52,098 bases of DNA. It comes from [Streptosporangium] indianense (GTDB lineage Bacteria > Actinomycetota > Actinomycetes > Streptomycetales > Streptomycetaceae). A program made the translations under genes and the position numbers. Each line of letters opens with the position of its first letter. Positions within the stretch are counted from its first letter, which is position 1. The notes under the pieces were generated by a model. The model was given only the letters and a program-made list of their open reading frames with translations, had not been told where the DNA came from and searched no databases. This document shows, one piece after another, positions 41,762 to 50,550 of the stretch. The stretch is from assembly GCF_021474405.1 (NCBI RefSeq), contig NZ_JAKEIO010000045.1, positions 1-52,098 of the forward strand, written 5' to 3'.

Positions 41762-42499
41762 TCAGCCCCGGCCCAGGACGCAGAACTCGTTGCCCTCTGG
41801 GTCGGCCAGGACGACCCAGGGGACGTCGCCCTGCCCCACATCGGCCCGGGTCGCGCCGAGTCCTTCGAGCCGGACGACCTCCTTCGCCTGGTCCTCGATC
41901 GGGTCGGGCCTGACGTCGAGGTGGACGCGACTGGTGACGACCCGGTCGTCCGGCGTACGGCGGAACTCCAGGTACGGCCCGACGCCCTGGGAGGAGCGCA
42001 GCAGGGCCCGCTCGTCGGTCAGTTCATGGACGGTCCAGTCGATCGCCTCGCCCCAGAACCGGACCATGGCCCGCGGGTCGGCGCAGTCGACGACCACGGC
42101 GGCGATGGGCCCGGTGTCCCGGTACAGCTCCCGCGGCTCCAGAACGCTGAACACGTTGCCCTCCGGGTCGGCCAGCACCGTCCACGGCCCGTCGCCCGGG
42201 CCCGGGTCGACGGGCGTCGCCCCGAGGTCCTTCAGGCGTGCGACGAGCTCCGCCTGATGGGCGTCGGAGGTGGTGGCGAGTTCGAGATGGACGCGATACC
42301 GCACCGACTCCGGGTCCGGGACGCGGACGAGATCGACGCAGACGGCGGACGGGTCCGGCCAGTCGAAGCCCACCGGTTCCAGGTTGGTGACCCCGGGTCC
42401 CTCGCTGGAAACGCCCCAGCCGAGCACGTCGGCCCAGAACCGGCCGAGCGCCGAGTCGTCCCGGGCCTTGAAGTTCACCTGAACAAGTTGCAGCGTCAT
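41762..42499 (-). CDS. two-domain VOC (glyoxalase/bleomycin-resistance fold) protein
   Basis: 245 residues made of two VOC modules: residues about 1-120 (LQLVQVNFKARDDSALGRFW to WTVLADPEGNVFSVLEP) and about 125-245 (IAAVVVDCADPRAMVRFWGE to WVVLADPEGNEFCVLGRG). The two-module form is common in actinobacteria. It could be a metal-dependent lyase, a dioxygenase or an antibiotic-binding protein. No partner genes. Confidence 0.88.
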   Translation of the reverse strand: MTLQLVQVNFKARDDSALGRFWADVLGWGVSSEGPGVTNLEPVGFDWPDPSAVCVDLVRVPDPESVRYRVHLELATTSDAHQAELVARLKDLGATPVDPGPGDGPWTVLADPEGNVFSVLEPRELYRDTGPIAAVVVDCADPRAMVRFWGEAIDWTVHELTDERALLRSSQGVGPYLEFRRTPDDRVVTSRVHLDVRPDPIEDQAKEVVRLEGLGATRADVGQGDVPWVVLADPEGNEFCVLGRG

Positions 42500-42575
42500 G
42501 CGCGCACCCTAAGGGCGGCGCTGTCGCCCCGTCAGGCCCGCGGACGCGCCCCCTCAAGCGCGCGCACACCCTTCC

Positions 42576-43241
42576 TCAGGCCCGCAGATACGCCAGCACG
42601 GCCAGCACCCGGCGGTGGGTGGCGTCGGCGGGGGGCAGGTCCAGCTTGGTGAGGATGCCGGAGACGTGCTTGCCCACGGCCGCCTCGGAGACGACCAGTT
42701 CGCGGGCGATGGCGCTGTTGGATCTGCCCTCGGCGATCAGCGCCAGCACCTCCCGCTCGCGCGGGGTGAGCCGCTCCAGCGGATCGCGCCGGCGGCGCAG
42801 CAACTGCCGTACGACCTCGGGGTCGACGACGGTGCCGCCCTCCGCGACCTCGCCGAGCGCCTCGACGAACTCCTCGACCTGGCCGACGCGGTCCTTGAGC
42901 AGATAGCCGACGCCCGTGCCGTCGCCGGAGTCCAGCAGCTCGGCGGCGTACCGGCGCTGCACGTACTGGCTGAGGACCAGCACCGGCAGCGTGGGCCGCT
43001 CCCCGCGCAGCCGCACCGCCGCGTGCAGCCCCTCGTCCTGGAAGCCGGGCGGCATCCGCACGTCCGTCACGACCACGTCCGGATCGTGCTCCCCGACGGC
43101 CGCGACCAGGGCCTCGGCGTCCCCCACGGCCGCGACGACCTCGTGCCCGCAGCGCTCCAGCAGTCCGACGAGCCCGTCCCGCAACAGGACGCTGTCCTCC
43201 GCCAGGACGACCCGCAGCGGCCGCTCAACTCGCAGGGTCAC
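42576..43241 (-). CDS. NarL/LuxR-type response regulator
   Basis: 221 residues. Receiver domain with acidic pocket (AEDS, 14-17), phospho-acceptor Asp60 (VTDVRMP) and Lys116 (YLLKDR). LuxR helix-turn-helix at 156-210 (LTPREREVLALIAEGRSNSAIAR). The GTG at 43241 follows GGAG by 7 bases and overlaps the 3' end of the kinase gene by 17 bases. It acts with the adjacent histidine kinase and may control the ABC transporter divergently encoded at 44652. Confidence 0.92.
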   Translation of the reverse strand: MTLRVERPLRVVLAEDSVLLRDGLVGLLERCGHEVVAAVGDAEALVAAVGEHDPDVVVTDVRMPPGFQDEGLHAAVRLRGERPTLPVLVLSQYVQRRYAAELLDSGDGTGVGYLLKDRVGQVEEFVEALGEVAEGGTVVDPEVVRQLLRRRRDPLERLTPREREVLALIAEGRSNSAIARELVVSEAAVGKHVSGILTKLDLPPADATHRRVLAVLAYLRA

Positions 43242-44496
43242 AAGGGATCTCCACACGCAGCAGGGTCGGTCCGCCGGGCGGACTGGACAGGGAGAGTCTG
43301 CCATCGAGCACCGACACCCGGTCGGCGAGTCCGGTCAGCCCGCTGCCCTCGCCGGCCCGCGCCCCGCCGCGTCCGTCGTCGCGTATCCGCAGCAGCAGCC
43401 GCCCGTCGCGGTGCTCCCCGCTGACCTCGGCCCGGCCGGCCCCGCTGTGCCTGCCCACGTTGGCGAGCGCCTCGCACACCACGAAGTACGCGGCGGCCTC
43501 GACCGCCGGGGAGAGTCGTCCGGGCAGCTCCAGGTCGACGTCCACGGGCACGGCCGAACGGTCGGCCGCGTCGGCCACGGCCGCTTCCAGGCCGTAGTCG
43601 GCGAGGACCTTGGGGTGGATGCCATGGATGAGCTCGCGCAGCTCCGCGAGGGCCGTGCCCGCCTCCCGGTGCGCCTTGGCGAGCTGGTCGGCGAGCGGGC
43701 CGGGCGGGGCGTCGAGGCGCGCCAGTCCGAGCGTCATCGTCAGGGCGACGAGCCGCTGCTGCGCCCCGTCGTGCAGATCGCGTTCGATCCGCCGCCGCTC
43801 CGCCTCGAAGGCGTCCACCAACCGCACCCGGGAACGGGCCAGTTCGACCACGCGGGCCCCCAGCTCGGCCTCCCGCGGCGCGATCAGCAGCCGGGTCAGC
43901 CCGGCCCGGGCCCCGGCCACGACCCCCAGCAGGCAACCGCCCAGGGCCAGCAGCACCAGGCCGAGGGCGGCGCAGCCGACGGCAGCCGGCCAGCCGGTGA
44001 CCAGCCACATCTTGAGCACCTTCGCCTCACCGAACAGGGCCAGCTGCAAGGGCGTCGCCACCACCGCCAGCGGCCCCAGGAGCAGGACGGCGACCGCCAG
44101 GGCGTCGACCGGCCACAACAGCCCCGCGAACAGCAGGGCGTGGCCCAGCTCCCGCCAGGTGGCCCGCTCCCGCAGCCGCGTCACCAGCCAGGCCCGCAGC
44201 CCCGGCTCCCCGGGCGCCTCGTGCGGGTCGGGCGCCCGCTCCCCGTCGACCAGCCGCAGCCGGCACCGCTCCAGGGCGGCCACCGGAATGCCTGCCAGGG
44301 CCGTCCCGAGCAGCAGCGGCAGCCCCACCAGCGCGAGCGCGAGCACCCCGCCGGCCACCGCCCCCAGCACGATCCCCACCAGCACGACCAGACCGGTGAC
44401 CGCGCCGGTGAACAGGTAGGCCGCCGACCGCCAGGGCCACGCCGACAGCAGGTAGCCGGGGCGGGGCAGGGCCTGCCACACGTTCCGAGGATGCAT
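43225..44496 (-). CDS. NarL-partner sensor histidine kinase (HisKA_3 type)
   Basis: 423 residues. Several membrane helices with DUF4153/PspC-like sensor loops (about 28-75 and 115-200), then the HisKA_3 dimerisation helix with phospho-accepting His242 (RIERDLHDGAQQRLV) and an HATPase domain (EALANVGRHSGAG, DDGRGG, GSGLTGLADRV). The ATG at 44496 is the first with membrane sequence close behind. It forms a two-component system with the regulator at 42576; the ligand is unknown. Confidence 0.9.
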   Translation of the reverse strand: MHPRNVWQALPRPGYLLSAWPWRSAAYLFTGAVTGLVVLVGIVLGAVAGGVLALALVGLPLLLGTALAGIPVAALERCRLRLVDGERAPDPHEAPGEPGLRAWLVTRLRERATWRELGHALLFAGLLWPVDALAVAVLLLGPLAVVATPLQLALFGEAKVLKMWLVTGWPAAVGCAALGLVLLALGGCLLGVVAGARAGLTRLLIAPREAELGARVVELARSRVRLVDAFEAERRRIERDLHDGAQQRLVALTMTLGLARLDAPPGPLADQLAKAHREAGTALAELRELIHGIHPKVLADYGLEAAVADAADRSAVPVDVDLELPGRLSPAVEAAAYFVVCEALANVGRHSGAGRAEVSGEHRDGRLLLRIRDDGRGGARAGEGSGLTGLADRVSVLDGRLSLSSPPGGPTLLRVEIPCDPAS

Positions 44497-44651
44497 GCGG
44501 ATCACCGTAGAAGCGGCCCGGGGCCGCTGCCATGGGCGCAGGCAGAGGCCCGGGGGTATGCCTGGCCCTACCCCGGCTCTAGGCCCTGCCGCAGTGCGCC
44601 GGCCCGCTCCCGCCCGGTTTCGTGGAAGCGACACCGACACCAGGGGAACCC

Positions 44652-45377
44652 ATGACACACGACGCCGTACGGCTGGACTCGCTCACCCGGAGATACGGGT
44701 CCCTGACCGCACTCGACGCGGTCTCACTCACGTTCCCCGCCGGGACCTTCACCGCCGTCATGGGCCCCTCCGGCTCCGGCAAGTCCACGCTGCTCCAGTG
44801 CGCGGCCGGCCTGGACCGGCCCACCTCCGGGTCGGTCACCGTGGGCGGCACCGAGCTGACCGGGCTGAGCGAACGGCGGCTGACCCTGCTGCGGCGCGAA
44901 CGCGTCGGGTTCGTCTTCCAGGCGTTCAATCTGCTGCCCTCGCTGACCGCCGAGCAGAACGTGGCCCTGCCCCTGCGCCTGGCCGGCCGCCGCGTCCCCA
45001 CGGCCCGGGTGCGCGAGGCGCTCGGTCAGGTCGGCCTCGCGGACCGGGCGCGGCACCGGCCGGCCCAGCTCTCCGGCGGCCAGCAGCAACGCGTCGCCCT
45101 GGCCCGTGCGTTGATCACCCGGCCGGACGTGCTGTTCGGCGACGAACCGACCGGTGCCCTCGACACCCGCACCGGCCGCGAGGTGCTCGCCCTGCTGCGC
45201 GGCATGGTCGACCGCGAGGGCCGGACGGTCGTCATGGTCACGCACGACCCGGTGGCCGCCGCGTACGCCGACCGCGTCGTCTTCCTCGTCGACGGCCGGG
45301 TCAGCGGCGCGTTGACGGGCGCCGACGCCGAAGCCATCGCCGGCCGCATGACCCGCCTGGAGGCCGTGCCGTGCTGA
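44652..45377 (+). CDS. ABC transporter ATP-binding protein (MacB/LolD type)
   Basis: 241 residues. Walker A GPSGSGKS (38-45), signature LSGGQQQRVALARAL, Walker B DVLFGDEPTGALD. Sequence of the LolD/MacB class that powers FtsX-like mechanotransmission exporters. The ATG at 44652 follows AGGGGA. It is divergent from the two-component operon, a layout seen with peptide-antibiotic sensing and resistance modules. Confidence 0.93.
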   Translation: MTHDAVRLDSLTRRYGSLTALDAVSLTFPAGTFTAVMGPSGSGKSTLLQCAAGLDRPTSGSVTVGGTELTGLSERRLTLLRRERVGFVFQAFNLLPSLTAEQNVALPLRLAGRRVPTARVREALGQVGLADRARHRPAQLSGGQQQRVALARALITRPDVLFGDEPTGALDTRTGREVLALLRGMVDREGRTVVMVTHDPVAAAYADRVVFLVDGRVSGALTGADAEAIAGRMTRLEAVPC

Positions 45378-47842
45378 GCGTCACCCTGCACACCCTGCGC
45401 GCCCGCTGGGCCACCTTCACCGGCAGCTTCGTCGCGCTCTGTCTGGGCGTGGCCCTGCTCACCGTGACGGGTCTGGCCCTGGCCTCGACGCTCTCCGCCC
45501 CGGAGCGCGCCCCCGAACGCTTCGCCGCGGCGCCGGTCGTGGTCAAGGGGCAGGACACCCTGCGCGTGCCGACCCCGATCGGCGTGCGGGCGTCCCGGCT
45601 CGCGCACCCGCGTCCCGTACCGGCCGCGACCGTCGCACGGCTGCGGACGCTGGGCCCGGTCGTCGAGGACCGCTCGTTCCCCGTCCGGGCGCCCGGCGCT
45701 CCCGCCGGCCTGGTGGGCCACCCCTGGTCCACCGCCGCGTTCGCCCCGTACGACCTCGCCGCCGGCCGGGCCCCCCGCACCGCCGACGAGGTCGCCGTCA
45801 CCGGCGACTGGGCCCACCCGGGCCAACGCCTGCGCACCGACGCGGGCACCGTACGCGTCGTGGGCACGCTGACCCCGCGCGGCTTCGAGAACGCCGTGTT
45901 CTTCACGGACACCCGCGCCGCACGACTGCACCCGGTGACGGACCAGTTGGCCGTGACGGCCGACCCGGCGTCCGTGCGCGCGGCGGTGGGCGACAGCGCC
46001 CGGGTGCTCACCGGCACGGCACGCCGCCTCGCCGACGCCGGCCCGGACCGGGACCGCGAGGCGCTCACCGCGATGAACGCCCTGTTCGGCACCGCCGGCG
46101 GCGTCACCGCCTTCGTGTCCGTGTTCGTCGTGGCGTCGACGTTCGCCTTCGCGGTCGCCCAGCGCCGCAGGGAGTTCGCCCTGCTGCGCACCGCCGGGGC
46201 GAGTCCCGGGCAGTTGCGCCGGGCCGTCCTCGCCGAGGCCCTCGCCGTCGGCGTGCTCGCCTCGCCGGCCGGCTGCGCGCTGGGCTCCTACGGGGCGCCA
46301 CTGCTGGCGGCCCGGCTGGTCGAAGCGGGCCTCGCCCCCGCCTGGTTCACCATCGGCGAGCACACCTGGCCCTACCACGCGGCCTTCTGGACGGGCCTGC
46401 TCGTCGCCCTGTGCGGAGCGATCGCGGCCTCCTGGCGGGCCGGCCGCACCGCCCCCGCCGAGGCCCTGCGCGAGGCCGTCGTCGACAGCAGGCCGCTCAC
46501 CCCGGGCCGCCTGGTCTGCGGCACGGTCCTCCTGCTCACCGCCGCCGCGACCCTGGCCCTGTCCCTCACCACCGACCCGGGCGACCTGCTCCACCGCAAG
46601 ACGTACATCAGCCGCCCCATGCTGCTGATCACGGCGGCGGCCCTGCTCGCCCCCCTCGTCCTGCGTCCCCTCACCCGCCTGCTGACCTGCCTGCCCTCGG
46701 CCCTGGGCACCCTGGTCCGCGAGAACACCGCCACCGCGGTACGCCGCACCGCCGCCCTCGCGGCCCCCGTCCTCGTCACGGTCGCGCTCGCCGGTTCACT
46801 CCTGGGCGCCACCGCGACCCTGAACCGGGCGAAGTCCACCGAGACGAGCGAACGCACCACCGCCGCCTTCGTCGTCACCCCCGCCACCGGGCAGGGCTTC
46901 GACGCCGCCACCCTGGACAGGCTGCGTGCCGTGCCGGGCGCGCGGATCTCAGCGACCTCCTCGACGGCCGTGCACGTCCTGGAGGACGAAGTGGCCCTGA
47001 TCCGCTCCGAGGCCCGCGCCGCGACCGCCCGCGACCTGGCGGCCACCATCCGACTGCCGCTCAGTGCCGGCAGGGTGAGCGACCTCGACGACGACTCGGT
47101 CATCGTCAACGAGGAGTGGCAACGGCACCGGGTGGGCGACCGCGTCCGGATCTGGCTGGGCGACGGAACCCCGCGCACCCTCCGTATCGCCGCGGTGATG
47201 CCCACCGGCACGGGCGGCAACGGCGTCTACGTCACCCCGCGCAACGCCCCGGGCGCCACGGTCGACCGGCTGGACGTGGCCCCGGAGCACGGCACCGCCC
47301 CCGCTGCCGTGGCCACCGCCCTGCGCGAGGCGGCCGGCCCGGGAGGCGCCCGGGTCCACAGCCGGGAGGCATGGCTGCGCGCCACCAAGCCGGACACCAA
47401 CCGCACCACCCGTCTCGGTGTCCTCCTGGTCCTCGGAATCGCCCTGATCTACACGGGCATCTCCGTGGCCAACACCACGGTCATGGCGGCCTCCGACCGG
47501 GCCCGCGACCTGGCCGTACTGCGGCTGGCCGGAGCCACCCGCCGACAGGTGCTGCGGCTGACCGCGGCCGAGGCCCTGACCGCCGTCACGGCCGGGGCCC
47601 TGCTCGGCCTGCTGGTCACCGGCGTCAACCTGGCCGGCATGGGGGCCGCCCTCGCCCTGTTGTCGGCGCCGCCCACCGTCACCCTCCCATGGCAGGCCCT
47701 CGGCGCGACGGCGGGCGTCTGCGCCCTCCTGGCCGTGGTCTGCGCGACGGTCCCCGCCGCCCTCGCCCTGCGCCGCCGCCCGGCGGAGCCGGCAGGCATG
47801 CGCGCACAGCGGCCCGGGCCGGGAGGGTCGATCTCGTCATGA
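45371..47842 (+). CDS. FtsX-like ABC permease (MacB-type, duplicated)
   Basis: 823 residues, about 10 membrane helices in two FtsX repeats: one helix near the N-terminus (FVALCLGVALLTVTGLALAS), a large external domain, three helices around 240-370, then a second external domain and three final helices. The GTG at 45371 follows GGAGG by 7 bases and overlaps the ATPase stop by 7 bases. It couples with the ATPase to extrude peptides or lipids, or to act as a resistance pump. Confidence 0.9.
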   Translation: MLSVTLHTLRARWATFTGSFVALCLGVALLTVTGLALASTLSAPERAPERFAAAPVVVKGQDTLRVPTPIGVRASRLAHPRPVPAATVARLRTLGPVVEDRSFPVRAPGAPAGLVGHPWSTAAFAPYDLAAGRAPRTADEVAVTGDWAHPGQRLRTDAGTVRVVGTLTPRGFENAVFFTDTRAARLHPVTDQLAVTADPASVRAAVGDSARVLTGTARRLADAGPDRDREALTAMNALFGTAGGVTAFVSVFVVASTFAFAVAQRRREFALLRTAGASPGQLRRAVLAEALAVGVLASPAGCALGSYGAPLLAARLVEAGLAPAWFTIGEHTWPYHAAFWTGLLVALCGAIAASWRAGRTAPAEALREAVVDSRPLTPGRLVCGTVLLLTAAATLALSLTTDPGDLLHRKTYISRPMLLITAAALLAPLVLRPLTRLLTCLPSALGTLVRENTATAVRRTAALAAPVLVTVALAGSLLGATATLNRAKSTETSERTTAAFVVTPATGQGFDAATLDRLRAVPGARISATSSTAVHVLEDEVALIRSEARAATARDLAATIRLPLSAGRVSDLDDDSVIVNEEWQRHRVGDRVRIWLGDGTPRTLRIAAVMPTGTGGNGVYVTPRNAPGATVDRLDVAPEHGTAPAAVATALREAAGPGGARVHSREAWLRATKPDTNRTTRLGVLLVLGIALIYTGISVANTTVMAASDRARDLAVLRLAGATRRQVLRLTAAEALTAVTAGALLGLLVTGVNLAGMGAALALLSAPPTVTLPWQALGATAGVCALLAVVCATVPAALALRRRPAEPAGMRAQRPGPGGSISS

Positions 47843-47876
47843 GACCGACAGGGCGCCCGCCTTCTACAGTGAACCC

Positions 47877-48410
47877 ATGCGACGGACCTCGTTCGGCACC
47901 TGGCCCTGCTCGATCGCCCGCACCGCCGACATCCTGGGCGACGCCTGGACCCTCCTGGTCCTGCGCGAGGTCTTCTACGGCGAATCCCGCTTCGACGGTT
48001 TCATCAACACCCTGGGCATCGCCCGCAACACCCTCACCGACCGGCTGCGGCGCCTGGAGGCCGAGGGCCTGCTGCACCGGCGCGTCTACCAGAGCGACCC
48101 GGTCCGCCACGAGTACCTGCCCACGGACAAGGGCCGCGACTTCTTCGGCGTGCTCGCCGCGATCAACGCCTGGGGGGACCGCTGGCTGGCCGGCGAGGGG
48201 GGCGCGCCCGTGGTCCTGCACCACCGGCCGTGCGGCCATGACACCGAGGCCCGGGTCGTCTGCTCCGCCTGCGGAGAGGTCCTGCACCAGCGGGACATGA
48301 GCGCCCGCACCGGCCCCGGCTACCCGCCCCGTCTCCTCGACGACCCGGTCGTCCGGGAGCGCTTCGCCCCGGGGCGGACCCTGGGGGACGGCCCGGCCGA
48401 ACAGGCCTGA
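47877..48410 (+). CDS. HxlR-family transcriptional regulator
   Basis: 177 residues. Winged helix of the HxlR type (CSIARTADILGDAWTLLVLR, then GIARNTLTDRLRRLEAEGLL). The C-terminal part has RPCGHD and CSACGE, spaced as a possible zinc site or redox-sensitive cysteine set. It lies after the ABC permease by 34 bases and may share its transcript. Direct targets are usually a divergent gene, but no divergent gene is present. Confidence 0.87.
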   Translation: MRRTSFGTWPCSIARTADILGDAWTLLVLREVFYGESRFDGFINTLGIARNTLTDRLRRLEAEGLLHRRVYQSDPVRHEYLPTDKGRDFFGVLAAINAWGDRWLAGEGGAPVVLHHRPCGHDTEARVVCSACGEVLHQRDMSARTGPGYPPRLLDDPVVRERFAPGRTLGDGPAEQA

Positions 48411-48478
48411 GAGCTTCCTCACACGGCACGGAACCCGGGCCCCGGCCCGAGGCGACCATCACATCCGGACACACGAAG

Positions 48479-48509
48479 AACGGGCGGCATCTGATCGATG
48501 CCGCCCGTT
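48479..48509 (-). terminator. terminator downstream of tRNA-Leu
   Basis: AACGGGCGGCAT (48479-48490) pairs perfectly with ATGCCGCCCGTT (48498-48509) around a 7-base loop, 8 bases past the 3' end of the tRNA. Confidence 0.85.
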
Positions 48510-48516
48510 CCGACGG

Positions 48517-48600
48517 TGCGCGAGGGGGGAGTTGAACCCCCACGCCCTTGCGGGCACTGGAACCTGAATCCAGCGCGTCTGCCTATTCCGCCACCCGCGC
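48517..48600 (-). tRNA. tRNA-Leu (CAG anticodon)
   Basis: 84-nucleotide class II tRNA. The minus strand starts GCGCGGGTGGCGGAATAGGC with acceptor arm pairing GCGCGGG to CTCGCGC, and has anticodon CAG at 48564-48566. The variable arm (TGCCCGCAAGGGCG) forms the long hairpin expected for leucine. The T loop reads GTTCAACTC. The discriminator A is followed by CCG, so CCA is not encoded. Confidence 0.95.
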
Positions 48601-49074
48601 ATTTGGGTGTGTCCTGGGCGTCTGCCCCGTTGGGGCCGGCGCCTTCCGACACCCAGAACATTAGCACGCTGGAAGGGGTGGGTTCACATCCCTTATCCCC
48701 GCAGGCAGACCCCCCTGCCGAACCGTCGATGTCCCTGCCACGTATCAACCCGTACCGGTTCACGTATCAACCTCGTACCGGTGCCCGCCGTCTCCGCAGG
48801 AGGGGGCGGGGTCCACAGTCGGGTGCGGGACACTGGTCTTCAGCCGCCTCTACGATCCTTGTCAGGCATACCGGAGGCGGATACGCGCAGCAGTAACACC
48901 GGAGGAGTTCGAAGACGAGCTCCACAGGGAACTTCGTCATGCGTCGACACCCGTCGGCGGGGCTGACAGGGGGAACCAGCCGATCGAGCGGCGCGTGGAT
49001 ACGATCAGTAAGCAGTACCAGCCAAGCGGTCCGCCGGGCAGTACACAGGACGGCAACGACGGAGGAGGTGCCCC
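48601..49074. other. spacer between tRNA-Leu and fhaA
   Basis: 474 bases without a gene. It holds a 22-bp tandem repeat (CACGTATCAACCCGTACCGG at 48739, again at 48761), a -10-like TACGAT at 48851-48856, and the ribosome site GGAGGAGGT for fhaA. The tRNA promoter must lie on the minus strand just right of 48600; I see no clear consensus. Confidence 0.55.
48739..48783. repeat. 22-bp tandem direct repeat
   Basis: CACGTATCAACC(T)CGTACCGGT occurs twice with a period of 22. It is upstream of both the tRNA (leftward) and fhaA (rightward) and could be a regulator's double site. Not an attachment site, because it lies at the 5' rather than the 3' side of the tRNA. Confidence 0.6.
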
Positions 49075-49935
49075 ATGGGAGTCCTGAAGAAGTTCGAGCA
49101 GCGTCTCGAAGGTCTGGTCAACGGCACCTTCGCCAAGGTGTTCAAGTCCGAGGTCCAGCCCGTGGAGATCGCGGGAGCTCTCCAGCGTGAGTGCGACAAC
49201 AACGCCACCATCTGGAACCGCGACCGCACGGTCGTCCCCAACGACTTCATCGTCGAACTGAGCACACCCGACTTCGAGCGGCTCAGCCCCTACTCCGGCC
49301 AGCTCGGCGACGAGCTCGCCGGCATGGTGCGCGACTACGCCAAGCAGCAGCGCTACACCTTCATGGGCCCGATCAAGGTGCACCTGGAGAAGGCGGACGA
49401 CCTCGACACCGGCCTGTACCGGGTGCGCAGCCGTACGCTCGCCTCCTCCAGCAGCCAGCAGGGCGGCCCGGGAGGCGGCGCCGCCGCGCCCGTCGCCCCG
49501 CAGGGCGGACGCCCCGGTGGCTACGGCTACCCGCCGTCCGCCGCGCCCGCCGGCGCCCCGCCCATGCCGGCCGCGCCGCCGCCCGGCGGCCGCCCCGGCG
49601 GGTACGGCTACCCGCCCGCGGGGGGCGCCCAGCGGCCCCCGGCCGCCGGCGGACGCACCCGCCACTGGATCGAGATCAACGGCACACGCCACCAGATCTC
49701 CCGCGCGACGCTCGTGCTGGGTCGCAGCACCGACGCCGACGTGCGGATCGACGACCCCGGCGTCTCCCGCCGGCACTGCGAGATCCGGACCGGAACGCCC
49801 TCGACGATCCAGGATCTCGGATCCACCAACGGCATCGTGGTGGACGGGCAGCACACCACCCGCGCTACGCTCCGCGACGGCTCGCGGATCGTCGTGGGCA
49901 GCACCACCATCATTTACCGGCAAGCCGAAGGGTGA
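49075..49935 (+). CDS. fhaA: FHA-domain protein FhaA
   Basis: 286 residues. N-terminal DUF3662 domain (KKFEQRLEGLVNGTFAKVFK, about 5-115), a Gly/Pro/Tyr-rich linker with GGRPGGYGYPP twice (144-154, 171-181), and a C-terminal FHA domain (198-283) with GRS, SRRH and DLGSTNG, the phospho-threonine-binding loops. It relays phosphorylation from PknB-type kinases to wall synthesis. The ATG at 49075 follows GGAGGAGGT. First gene of the fhaA-fhaB-pstP cluster. Confidence 0.95.
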   Translation: MGVLKKFEQRLEGLVNGTFAKVFKSEVQPVEIAGALQRECDNNATIWNRDRTVVPNDFIVELSTPDFERLSPYSGQLGDELAGMVRDYAKQQRYTFMGPIKVHLEKADDLDTGLYRVRSRTLASSSSQQGGPGGGAAAPVAPQGGRPGGYGYPPSAAPAGAPPMPAAPPPGGRPGGYGYPPAGGAQRPPAAGGRTRHWIEINGTRHQISRATLVLGRSTDADVRIDDPGVSRRHCEIRTGTPSTIQDLGSTNGIVVDGQHTTRATLRDGSRIVVGSTTIIYRQAEG

Positions 49936-49945
49936 AGCGGGGGCA

Positions 49946-50458
49946 ATGTCAGAGCTGACCCTCACGGTCATGCGGCTGGGTTTCCTGGCCGTACTGTGGC
50001 TGTTCGTGATCGTGGCCGTGCAGGTCATCCGCAGCGACCTGTTCGGTACGCGCGTCACCCAGCGCGGATCGCGCCGCGAGGCAGGCCGGCAGCAGCAGGC
50101 CGCCGCCCGCCAGGCGCCGCCGCAGCAGCGCCAGCAGCCCGCCGGCGGCCGCCGGGGCCGTAACGCCCCCACCAAGCTGGTCGTGACCGAAGGCACCCTC
50201 ACCGGCACCACGGTCGCGCTCCAGGGCCAGACCATCACCCTGGGCCGGGCGCACGACTCGACGATCGTGCTGGACGACGACTACGCCTCCAGCCGCCATG
50301 CCAGGATCTACCCGGACCGCGACGGCCAGTGGATCGTCGAGGACCTCGGCTCCACCAACGGCACGTACCTGGACCGGTCCCGGCTGACGACTCCCACACC
50401 GATTGCGCTGGGCGCGCCGATCCGCATCGGCAAGACCGTCATCGAGCTGCGGAAGTAG
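49946..50458 (+). CDS. fhaB: FHA-domain membrane protein FhaB (FipA)
   Basis: 170 residues. An N-terminal membrane helix (about 9-27, VMRLGFLAVLWLFVIVAVQV) anchors a cytoplasmic FHA domain (about 95-165: LGRAHDSTIVL, ASSRHARI, LGSTNGTYLD). A Gln/Arg-rich linker lies between. It binds phosphorylated divisome partners in mycobacteria. The ATG at 49946 follows GGGGG. It starts 10 bases after the fhaA stop. Confidence 0.95.
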   Translation: MSELTLTVMRLGFLAVLWLFVIVAVQVIRSDLFGTRVTQRGSRREAGRQQQAAARQAPPQQRQQPAGGRRGRNAPTKLVVTEGTLTGTTVALQGQTITLGRAHDSTIVLDDDYASSRHARIYPDRDGQWIVEDLGSTNGTYLDRSRLTTPTPIALGAPIRIGKTVIELRK

Positions 50459-50550
50459 TGCTACATCATGGATAGGCGCGAGCGGAGCGAGCACGCAGTG
50501 GCGGGCCCCACCCCGGCCCCCCGCGCGCTCCCGACCGGAGGGTGGGCAGT

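Noticed and set aside
44495..45370. Upstream part of the frame that continues into the FtsX-like permease
   Set aside because: Same frame by chance through the ABC ATPase gene; the permease's first helix begins right after GTG 45371, which has its own ribosome site.
48517..48783. tRNA-Leu as a phage or ICE attachment site
   Set aside because: No integrase gene, and no second copy of the tRNA 3' end in the window; the nearby direct repeat is on the 5' side.
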